Shown: piece after piece, positions 6,930-12,854 of the stretch
Position numbering within the stretch: position 1 is the stretch's first letter
Layout: every line of letters begins with the position of its first letter
Source of the DNA: CAZTGZ01 sp044339595
Lineage (GTDB): Bacteria > Bacteroidota > Bacteroidia > NS11-12g > UBA9320
Assembly (NCBI GenBank): GCA_044339595.1
Contig: JBIIVF010000064.1
Coordinates: forward strand, 1-12,854
DNA: 12,854 nt
Direction of reading: 5' to 3'
Position numbers and translations under genes: made by a program
Notes under the pieces: model-generated
The model's input: the letters and a program-made list of their open reading frames with translations, nothing else
The model's database searches: none
Told to the model about the DNA's origin: nothing

Positions 6930-7397
6930 TTATTTTTTCGAGCGCGAAACTACATTTTCAAGCAACAAAATGAACTGATCCGGCTCAATATATCCGGGTT
7001 GTTGAAAAATTTGATTCGTTCCGGGCAAAAAGAAGTAAGTAGTCGGATATCCTGATGATTTTCCCCCGGAAAGTTGCCCCAACAAAGTCCGGCCATCTAA
7101 AGTATCCGTGCCCACTAAATATTTTTCAGGTTTTTCCGGATTGAATTTAATGGGTACAAAATATTGGTCGATGGTTTCAACCACTTTGGGATGGGTGTAG
7201 GTGTTTTTGTCCATCACTTTGCACCAACCGCACCAATCTGTGTACACATCAATCAGCGCTATTTTTTGACTTTGTTGCGATTTTGGGAATCCGTTGTTCC
7301 AGTTTTCCCATTCTACTTCCTTTTTAATGGTGTCTTGCTGAGCCATAGAGAACAGTGCATGCGAAACCATCATTATGATCAAATATGTCTTTTTCAT
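6930..7397 (-). CDS. Exported thioredoxin-fold protein
   Basis: This 155-residue protein has an N-terminal signal peptide (about 1-19, hydrophobic LIIMMVSHALFSM). A thioredoxin fold follows with ALIDVYTDWCGWCKVMDKNTY (47-67), the redox pair CGWC at 56-59, and the cis-proline GYPT (117-120, Pro118). CGWC with a following KxMDxxT belongs to the DUF255/thioredoxin_7-like group common in Bacteroidota, which are periplasmic or outer-membrane-facing disulfide reductases or chaperones; the partner is unknown. The ATG at 7397 is preferred over an in-frame TTG at 7403 because it begins the signal peptide with MKK. It is the first gene of the five-gene minus-strand operon, with a TAnnTTTG promoter element just upstream. 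Its product and the TonB-C protein downstream are the two exported members of the operon. Confidence 0.88.
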   Translation of the reverse strand: MKKTYLIIMMVSHALFSMAQQDTIKKEVEWENWNNGFPKSQQSQKIALIDVYTDWCGWCKVMDKNTYTHPKVVETIDQYFVPIKFNPEKPEKYLVGTDTLDGRTLLGQLSGGKSSGYPTTYFFLPGTNQIFQQPGYIEPDQFILLLENVVSRSKK

Positions 7398-7408
7398 ATA
7401 CAAGTTTG

Positions 7409-7416
7409 CAAAGTTA
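7409..7416 (-). promoter_or_regulatory. Candidate -7 promoter element for the five-gene minus operon
   Basis: On the minus strand, TAACTTTG is an exact match to the Bacteroidota -7 consensus TAnnTTTG and ends 11 nt before the ATG at 7397. Transcription would start only a few nucleotides before the gene, giving a very short leader. I see no clear -33 TTG at 17-19 nt upstream, so strength is uncertain. Confidence 0.5.
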
Positions 7417-7490
7417 ACCGAAAAAATGATGCCAGTTTGTAAGCTTCTTGTTATAATCGTCTCAATCTATAAAATGCACTTTTGAAACTG

Positions 7491-7498
7491 TATCTTTG
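7491..7498 (+). promoter_or_regulatory. Candidate -7 promoter element for the SPOR-like/DUF4175 cluster
   Basis: TATCTTTG matches TAnnTTTG exactly and lies 17 nt before the ATG at 7516. It shares the 118-bp divergent gap with the minus-strand operon promoter, with about 75 bp between the two elements. No good -33 TTG is seen at the usual spacing. Confidence 0.5.
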
Positions 7499-7515
7499 AA
7501 ACGGATTTCCACAAC

Positions 7516-8064
7516 ATGCAACCTGAAGAGAACGATCCAGAAATTCAACCCGGCGATGAACCGAAAACGGGCAGGGAAAAAATCAATAAAGTACGACTCG
7601 TCATGTCGATTACCTTGTTGTTGTTTCCTTTTTCTGTGCTGTTGAACGTTTACCTTTTGGGGGGCTTCGGTAATCGAGTGTTGAAGAAAGAGTCTGTTAA
7701 AACAGAAAAAGATTCGACCATGGAGGCATTGAAATCCAAAAACGTTGAATTGCTGGAAATTTTGGCACAATTGCAGCCTCAGTTGACCACCCCTGAAGGG
7801 ATATTTTTTGAGGTTCAATTGGGGGCCTTTCAGAATTTTAACCTCGACGAATACTTGTCAGAATTGGCAGCCATTCGTCAGGAAAAGCATGATGAGAAAA
7901 ACAAATTGCTGCTCGGTCGGTTTACCGATTTAAATAAGGCATTGCGATTTGAAAATGATTTAAAGCGCATCGGGGTTTCCGGTGCATTTATTGTTGGGAG
8001 AATCGATGGAGCATTGGTCAGTAAAGAAGCGGCCATCCAAGCCTTCAAAGAGAGAAATAAATAG
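7516..8064 (+). CDS. Single-pass membrane protein with SPOR-like C-terminal domain
   Basis: This 182-residue protein has an acidic cytoplasmic N-terminus (1-20), one transmembrane segment (about 27-50, VRLVMSITLLLFPFSVLLNVYLL), and a short charged linker with a helix (about 55-90). The predicted periplasmic domain (about 96-172) begins FFEVQLGAFQNF and contains LLLGRFTDLNKALRFENDLKRIGVSGAFIV. The order of a beta strand ending VQLGAF, then a helix, then LxGxFxxxxxAxxxxxxLKxxGxxxAFIV resembles a SPOR peptidoglycan-binding fold, which binds glycan strands lacking stem peptides in other proteins. The match is by pattern, so SPOR-like is the safer term. It starts the plus-strand cluster and is 32 nt before the DUF4175 gene, so the two are probably cotranscribed. 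Confidence 0.75.
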   Translation: MQPEENDPEIQPGDEPKTGREKINKVRLVMSITLLLFPFSVLLNVYLLGGFGNRVLKKESVKTEKDSTMEALKSKNVELLEILAQLQPQLTTPEGIFFEVQLGAFQNFNLDEYLSELAAIRQEKHDEKNKLLLGRFTDLNKALRFENDLKRIGVSGAFIVGRIDGALVSKEAAIQAFKERNK

Positions 8065-8096
8065 AAAGAAAAATCGTTTAAAGGGACAAAGCATAT

Positions 8097-11000
8097 ATGC
8101 AAAGCGCAGAAAATATCATTTTAGCTAAACTGGATGCCTTTATCCGGAAATATTACAAAAACGAATTGATTAAAGGCCTTTTGCTCGGATTGGCCGGCAT
8201 CGTTTCGGCTTTTCTAATTGCAACCGGACTTGAATACTTCGGGCAGTTTAGCACCAACGTCAGAACCATCTTATTCTGGACTTGGCTAATTTTCAGTTTG
8301 GTGGTTTCTGCCATCTACATCTTTATCCCGTTGCTCCATCTATACAAAATTGGTAAAGTACTCGATTATGAATCCGCCGCACGGATTGTGGGAAGCCATT
8401 TTCCTGATATCGAAGACAAATTACTCAATACCCTTCAACTTGAAAGTCAATCTACCGGACAAAGCAATGATGTTTTGTTGCAGGCGGCCATCGATCAGCG
8501 CACACAAACTTTGAAACCGGTACCATTTCAATCAGCCGTTGATTTTAAATCGAACATCCGCTATGCCCGCTATGCGGCCTTCCCATTGGTGATTTTAATG
8601 GGTGTTTGGATTTTGTTTCCCGGATTCACAGATAGCAGTCGCAGGTTGGTGAATTACAATACCTTTTATCAGAAAAAAGCACCTTTCTATTTTAAAATTG
8701 AAAACAGTTCACTTACCGTAATTCAAAGTGAAGATTTCGAATTGGCAGTCAGAACAGAAGGAACCGCCATGCCAAGGGAGGTCTATTATGAATCGGATGG
8801 AAAACGCTACAAAATGCGCAAAGACGAAGATGGTATCTTTCGTTTTTTACTCCGTAATGTGCAAGAAAGTGCTGAATTTAACTTTCAGGCCGAAGGATTT
8901 TACAGTCAGCCGTATGAATTAAATGTGGTGCCCAAACCGCTATTACTCGATTTCGAAGCCAATGTTTTATATCCTGCCTATACCGGTCGAAAAAATGAGT
9001 CACTAAAAAATATAGGGGATATGACCATCCCGGCCGGAACCACCATCCAATGGAAATTCAACACCCGAAATGTGGATGATCTGAGCTTATTTTTTAATCA
9101 AAAGCTAACAAAGGCAGATCGTCAGGAATCCAATAGCTTTTTCTCTCAACGAAAATTCATGTTGTCTGAATTTATGACCCTCCGAACTTCCAACGGAAAA
9201 ATGAAGGGCCATGATTCTGTGCGTTACCAGATCAACGTCATTCCGGATGCCTATCCGCAAATTGAATTCAAACAAACCCAGGATTCGAACAGTGCCAAGC
9301 TGATCTATTTCCTCGGAAATGTCAATGATGATTATGGATTCAATAAGCTGAACTTCCATTATCGTTTCACTGCTTCGGATGATCCTGAAAAACTTAAAAT
9401 GCCGATGCGCACGGTGTCTGTAAAAATCGAGAAAGACCGAAAAAGTCAAACCTTCTTTTACTATTGGGATTTAAAAGACCTGAACGTAAAAAGCGCGGAT
9501 AAGCTCGAATATTACTTCGAAATTTGGGACAATGACGGAGTAAACGGCAGCAAGGCGACCAAGACTTTGAACGGAGCTTTCAATGCGCCCACCATTTCAG
9601 AACTGGATAAGGAAACAGAAAATAAAAATCAGGAAATAAAATCTGACCTCAATCAAAGCGCCAAGGAACTGAAAAAGATGGATGACGAAATCCGCAAGAT
9701 TCAGGAAAGAATGACGGAGAAAAAATCCATGAGCTGGGAAGACAAGAAAAAGATTGAGGAGATGCTTAAAAAGCACGAAAAGATTCAAGAGCAAATGAAG
9801 CAGGTTGTGGAGGAGAATAAGCAGAAAAACAGCCGCGAGAATGAATTCAAGGATCAGGATGCAGAAATGCTGGAGAAGCAGAAGGAATTAGAGAAACTGT
9901 TTGAAGAGGTGATGAACGACGAAATGAAGGAGATGATGGAGAAAATCAAGCAGATGATGGAGCAAAACAACAAAGAGCAATTGCAGCAGGAACTCGAAAA
10001 ATTCAAGTTCAATGACAAGGAAATGGCCAAACAAATGGATCGCATGCTGCAACTCTTTAAGGAACTTGAATTGGAGAAGAAGGTAAAGGAAACCACCGAG
10101 AAGTTAAATAAACTGGCCGAGGAGCAAAAACAACTTTCTAAGGAGACCGAAAAAGGTCAAAAAAATGCTGAAGAACTTTCTAAAAAGCAAGATGAACTCA
10201 ACAAGAAGTTTGAAGATGTGAAGAAGGATTTGAAGGATGTAGAAAAGAAAAACGAAGCCCTCGAAAAGCCGAAGGAACTCGATAAGAATGAAAAAGAGCA
10301 GAAAGACATCGAGAAGGAGATGAAAGACGGCAAAGAGAATATCGAGAAAAAACAAAATAGCAAAGCATCACAAAATCAGAAAAAGGCTGCAGAGAAAATG
10401 GAGGAGATGGCTGAAAAGATGAAGCAGCAAATGGAGAAGAATGAAAAGGAAAAGCACGTAGAAGACTATAATACGCTTCGTGAAATACTCGAAAATCTGA
10501 TTCAGGTGAGCAAAGATCAGGAAAAGTTGATGGAAGAATTCAAGCAAATCAGGGAATACAATCCCAGATATGTGGAGTTGGGTCAATTGCAGAAAAAAGT
10601 AAAAGACGATACCAAAATGATCGAAGATTCACTGTACGCACTGAGCAAAAGGGTGGTCGAAGTGCAGTCTTTCATCAACAAGGAAATCGGCCTTGTGAAT
10701 TTGAACATAGAGAAGACCCTCACGCATATCGGCGAACGTCAGACACCATGGATCATCAATCATCAGCAATTGGCCATGACCAGCATGAACAACCTGGCCT
10801 TGATGTTGAGTGATTTACTTAAGCAGATGCAGGATCAGATGAAACAACCTTCCAATGGAAGTTGCAGCAATCCGGGGGCCGGCAAGAACAAACAGCCCAG
10901 TTTCAATAACCTCAAGGAAATGCAGGATGGTTTGGCCAAGCAGATGGAAAAATTGATGAAAGGGCAACAAAACGGACAACAACCCGGTTCAAAGGAATTT

Positions 11001-11420
11001 GCTGAAGCTATGGCACAGCAAGCGGCAATCCGCAAAAAGCTGCGCGACCTCCAAAAGCAAATGGAAAAAGAAGGAAAGGGTGGAGGCAAATTGGGCGATC
11101 TGAATAAAACCCAGGAAATGATGGATCAGATCGAGCGCGATCTCGCCAATAAACGGTTGAATCCGGCTATGTTGCAAAGACAGCAAGAGATCCTTCACCG
11201 TTTGCTCGAGCACGACAAAGCAGAACGCCAACAAGGTCAGGAAGAGCGCCGCAAAGCCAATGAAGGAAAAGATATGTTGCGCGATATCCCGCCGAGTCTA
11301 CAGCAGTATTTAAAGGAAAAAGAGAAAGAACAAGAGTTGCTAAAAACCTTGCCTCCTGATTTGTCACCTTATTACAAAGAAAAGGTTCGGGAATATTTCA
11401 AGCAGATTGGCGCAGAATAA
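8097..11420 (+). CDS. DUF4175-family large coiled-coil membrane protein
   Basis: This 1107-residue protein of unknown function matches the DUF4175 group of Bacteroidota. Three transmembrane segments lie near the N-terminus (about 26-46, 57-80 and 157-176). Residues about 185-500 are rich in beta structure and look like successive Ig-like extracytoplasmic domains (LYPAYTGRKNESLKN at 291-305, NVNDDYGFNKLNFHYRF at 408-424). From about 500 to 830 the protein is an extreme Lys/Glu/Gln/Met-rich coiled coil, then Gln/Met/Gly-rich helices follow to the end. RQQEILHRLLEHDKAERQQG (1028-1047) and a C-terminal PYYKEKVREYFK (1091-1102) recall the conserved end of Bacteroidota DUF4175 proteins. By topology the bulk is probably periplasmic. 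No enzyme motif is seen. A possible weak ribosome-binding stretch, AAAGGGA, lies about 10 nt before the ATG. A role in envelope organisation or stress is plausible but unproven. Confidence 0.85.
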   Translation: MQSAENIILAKLDAFIRKYYKNELIKGLLLGLAGIVSAFLIATGLEYFGQFSTNVRTILFWTWLIFSLVVSAIYIFIPLLHLYKIGKVLDYESAARIVGSHFPDIEDKLLNTLQLESQSTGQSNDVLLQAAIDQRTQTLKPVPFQSAVDFKSNIRYARYAAFPLVILMGVWILFPGFTDSSRRLVNYNTFYQKKAPFYFKIENSSLTVIQSEDFELAVRTEGTAMPREVYYESDGKRYKMRKDEDGIFRFLLRNVQESAEFNFQAEGFYSQPYELNVVPKPLLLDFEANVLYPAYTGRKNESLKNIGDMTIPAGTTIQWKFNTRNVDDLSLFFNQKLTKADRQESNSFFSQRKFMLSEFMTLRTSNGKMKGHDSVRYQINVIPDAYPQIEFKQTQDSNSAKLIYFLGNVNDDYGFNKLNFHYRFTASDDPEKLKMPMRTVSVKIEKDRKSQTFFYYWDLKDLNVKSADKLEYYFEIWDNDGVNGSKATKTLNGAFNAPTISELDKETENKNQEIKSDLNQSAKELKKMDDEIRKIQERMTEKKSMSWEDKKKIEEMLKKHEKIQEQMKQVVEENKQKNSRENEFKDQDAEMLEKQKELEKLFEEVMNDEMKEMMEKIKQMMEQNNKEQLQQELEKFKFNDKEMAKQMDRMLQLFKELELEKKVKETTEKLNKLAEEQKQLSKETEKGQKNAEELSKKQDELNKKFEDVKKDLKDVEKKNEALEKPKELDKNEKEQKDIEKEMKDGKENIEKKQNSKASQNQKKAAEKMEEMAEKMKQQMEKNEKEKHVEDYNTLREILENLIQVSKDQEKLMEEFKQIREYNPRYVELGQLQKKVKDDTKMIEDSLYALSKRVVEVQSFINKEIGLVNLNIEKTLTHIGERQTPWIINHQQLAMTSMNNLALMLSDLLKQMQDQMKQPSNGSCSNPGAGKNKQPSFNNLKEMQDGLAKQMEKLMKGQQNGQQPGSKEFAEAMAQQAAIRKKLRDLQKQMEKEGKGGGKLGDLNKTQEMMDQIERDLANKRLNPAMLQRQQEILHRLLEHDKAERQQGQEERRKANEGKDMLRDIPPSLQQYLKEKEKEQELLKTLPPDLSPYYKEKVREYFKQIGAE

Positions 11421-11460
11421 GTTCATCTTAACTATTCAAAGAATTGATTACCTTTAAACC

Positions 11461-12411
11461 ATGAAACGACTTTGGTGGTTATTGCTTCTCTTGCCCATCC
11501 TATATATGTCAGGGCCGAAACCTGGAAAACCGGATTTTAACAAAGAAATAGCTGGATTTAAGGAAGACACGAGTTCAGGTATAAAACCCGGGAATCATTC
11601 ACTTTTGATCATAAACACAGACCAAAAGCGATTGAAAACGCCTTATTGTCTATTATACCTGCATGGCTTTTCTGCCAGTCCGATGGAAGGAGACCCTGTG
11701 ATGCAGACCATTTCAAAGGAATTCGGAATGAACCTTTACGCACCCCGACTTTTTGCGCATGGCTTACAGAATACCGAACCTATGCTTGAATTCGAAAGTG
11801 GTCCGTATTGGCAATCTGCAGTGCAAAGTTTGATGAAAGCCCGTGAATTCGGCGATTCGGTCATCATTATGGGAACCTCCACCGGCGCAACTCTGGCATT
11901 GATGCTGGCAGCCGCTTTCCCGGATCAGGTTCAGGGGCTGATATTATATTCTCCGAACATCGATTTACATGATCCACGGTCTTTCTTGCTCACCGCTCCA
12001 TGGGGCTTGCAAATAGCCCGTGCGGTGAAGGGCAGTCGTTATCATACGTTTGATGGCCCGAAAGGCACCAGGCAATATTGGGATACCCGCTATCGACTCG
12101 AAGCTTTGGTGGAACTTAAAAACCTCTTGAATCACAGCATGAAAGCTGAAACCTTCACTAAAATATCACAGCCTTGCCTCACCTTGTACTATTTTAAAGA
12201 TGAACAACATCAGGATGATGTAGTAAGCGTTGAAGCCATTCAAAAGATGTTTGCATCCCTGTCCACCCCGGCTGCCTCCAAGAGACTCATGGCCATGCCG
12301 GATGCAACGTCACATGCCCTCGTCAGTGGCATTTGGAATCCTCATACAGATCAGGTCATTCTCGAAACCGAGAAGTTTATGAAGGAGATTTTGAGGATGG
12401 ATTTGAGATAG
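11461..12411 (+). CDS. Exported alpha/beta hydrolase (esterase/lipase-like)
   Basis: This 316-residue protein begins with a signal peptide or anchor (RLWWLLLLLPILYMSG, 3-18) with no lipobox cysteine. An alpha/beta hydrolase domain covers about 45-312. LYLHGFSASP (65-74) supplies the oxyanion-hole HG. The nucleophile elbow GTSTG (138-142) gives Ser140. The acid is probably Asp252 or Asp253 in HQDDVVS, and the base His285 in ATSHALVS. The layout resembles carboxylesterases and monoacylglycerol lipases; the substrate is unknown. A signal peptide suggests it acts outside the cytoplasm, on membrane or envelope esters or on exported lipids. The ATG is 40 nt after the DUF4175 stop, with a near -7 match TACCTTTA (11449-11456) in the gap, so it may be cotranscribed or have its own weak promoter. 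Confidence 0.85.
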   Translation: MKRLWWLLLLLPILYMSGPKPGKPDFNKEIAGFKEDTSSGIKPGNHSLLIINTDQKRLKTPYCLLYLHGFSASPMEGDPVMQTISKEFGMNLYAPRLFAHGLQNTEPMLEFESGPYWQSAVQSLMKAREFGDSVIIMGTSTGATLALMLAAAFPDQVQGLILYSPNIDLHDPRSFLLTAPWGLQIARAVKGSRYHTFDGPKGTRQYWDTRYRLEALVELKNLLNHSMKAETFTKISQPCLTLYYFKDEQHQDDVVSVEAIQKMFASLSTPAASKRLMAMPDATSHALVSGIWNPHTDQVILETEKFMKEILRMDLR

Positions 12412-12460
12412 AGGTGTATAGTTGAAATAAAGTACATTTGATAACCCTGCAGAACCCTAT

Positions 12461-12508
12461 CCCTGTGTCTCTTTGCGCGTCCCTTTGCGTACTTTGCGGT
12501 TAAATTTT
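12461..12508. repeat. CTTTGCG-type interspersed intergenic repeat
   Basis: CTTTGCG occurs three times at irregular spacing (12471-12477, 12483-12489, 12492-12498), ending in CGGTTAAATTTTT. On the other strand it reads as a TTAACCGCAAAG unit followed by further CGCAAAG units. I recall this phrase as a widespread intergenic repeat in Bacteroidota and some other phyla. It lies in the 224-bp gap between the exported hydrolase and the multicopper oxidase. It is too short and degenerate to code, and its function is unknown. Confidence 0.55.
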
Positions 12509-12589
12509 TGTTTTATAAGGTTTGATTCTAGAAAGGTCGGTCAATAATCTCCAACATTCAATCACTGCCATCATTATACCCTTAAAAGT

Positions 12590-12597
12590 TACATTTG
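12590..12597 (+). promoter_or_regulatory. Candidate -7 promoter element for the multicopper oxidase gene
   Basis: TACATTTG matches TAnnTTTG exactly and ends 38 nt before the ATG at 12636, leaving a leader of about 30 nt. No clear -33 TTG is visible at 17-19 nt upstream. Confidence 0.45.
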
Positions 12598-12635
12598 TTA
12601 CACTAAATCTGATTTTCTGCCCGTAGCATTGTAAC

Positions 12636-12854
12636 ATGGTTAAAAATGTTTTACTCCTTTTATTCGTATGGGCGGCAATGATAGCCCCATCCTTCGCTCA
12701 AAATCCACTACTCATTCCGGATACCATTGTAGGGAAAGATATCCGACTTGAAATCAAGGAAAGCTCCATGCAGCTATTTCAGGGTAATAAAACCAAAACA
12801 TTTGGTGTCAATGGCCCGATATTGGGTCCGACAATCATCTTAAATAAACATCAA
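12636..12854 (+). CDS. Multicopper oxidase, N-terminal part (runs off window)
   Basis: The ATG at 12636 opens a frame with no stop up to the window end, giving 73 residues. A signal peptide covers about 1-21 (VLLLLFVWAAMIAPSFAQ). The mature start then reads as a cupredoxin domain, with LEIKESSMQLFQGNKTKTFG (38-57) running into the motif NGPILGPTI (59-67). This matches the NGxxxGPT phrase in the first domain of multicopper oxidases such as CotA, bilirubin oxidase and SufI/FtsP. The copper-binding His motifs lie beyond the window, so it cannot be told whether this is a true oxidase or a copper-less relative like FtsP. The 3' end is truncated by the window, not by mutation. Confidence 0.75.
   Translation, partial: MVKNVLLLLFVWAAMIAPSFAQNPLLIPDTIVGKDIRLEIKESSMQLFQGNKTKTFGVNGPILGPTIILNKHQ

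Noticed and set aside
9600..10600. Possible tandem DNA repeat in the GAA/AAG-rich stretch
   Set aside because: There is no fixed period at the DNA level; the similarity comes from recurring Lys and Glu codons in a coiled coil.
9597..11367. Series of long minus-strand frames rich in Leu, Phe, Ser and Ile
   Set aside because: They are the complement of the Lys/Glu/Gln-rich DUF4175 coding strand; the composition follows directly from that and mimics membrane proteins.
11461..12411. Whether the intact hydrolase is the parent of the pseudogene at 3163-3555
   Set aside because: The motifs around the acid and histidine differ (HQDDVVS and ATSHALVS against FGDKDVFIPN and GAGHFVHLEK), so they belong to different subfamilies.
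1..12854. CRISPR array, tRNA or rRNA genes, complete insertion sequence, prophage or defence system
   Set aside because: No regularly spaced repeats, RNA gene folds, transposase, integrase or defence motifs were seen on either strand.

Overview
The window looks like ordinary chromosome of a member of the Bacteroidota. The evidence is the long (630-residue) amidophosphoribosyltransferase, a Bacteroidota-style DUF4175 coiled-coil membrane protein, a TonB C-terminal-domain protein with a secretion signal, the scarcity of clear Shine-Dalgarno sequences, and copies of the Bacteroidota -7 promoter element TAnnTTTG in front of four transcription units. The class cannot be fixed from this sequence; a Saprospiria- or Chitinophagia-like relative is a guess.

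Layout. Positions 1-274 hold no supported gene. A long PurF-type amidophosphoribosyltransferase (275-2167, minus) is divergent from a type II 3-dehydroquinate dehydratase, aroQ (2261-2689, plus), and the two share a 93-bp promoter gap. Positions 2690-3614 are a decayed stretch. It holds two adjacent REP-like hairpins, a hairpin followed by a T-tract, a small cluster of TCTCAAAA repeats, and the remains of an alpha/beta hydrolase gene broken by several frame changes. Next comes a compact minus-strand operon read from 7397 down to 3615: a secreted thioredoxin-fold protein, the 23S rRNA methyltransferase RlmD, a conserved protein of unknown function, a small TonB-C protein, and a family 2 glycosyltransferase. 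These genes are joined by a 4-nt gap, two ATGA overlaps and an 8-nt overlap. A 118-bp gap (7398-7515) carries divergent promoters for this operon and for a plus-strand envelope cluster: a single-pass SPOR-like protein (7516-8064), a 1107-residue DUF4175 protein (8097-11420), and an exported alpha/beta hydrolase (11461-12411). After an intergenic region with a CTTTGCG-type interspersed repeat, a secreted multicopper oxidase gene begins (12636) and runs off the window end.

Functions. The window mixes housekeeping (purine and shikimate pathways, rRNA methylation) with cell-envelope genes (thioredoxin-fold, TonB-C, glycosyltransferase, SPOR-like, DUF4175, hydrolase, multicopper oxidase). I see no phage, defence, CRISPR or complete mobile element. 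The points most worth a second look are AroQ, where serine replaces the conserved active-site glutamate; the SPOR-like/DUF4175/hydrolase cluster of unknown role; the TonB-C protein with its proline/basic tail after the domain instead of before it; and the broken hydrolase gene, whose last frameshift falls exactly at the catalytic-histidine motif.
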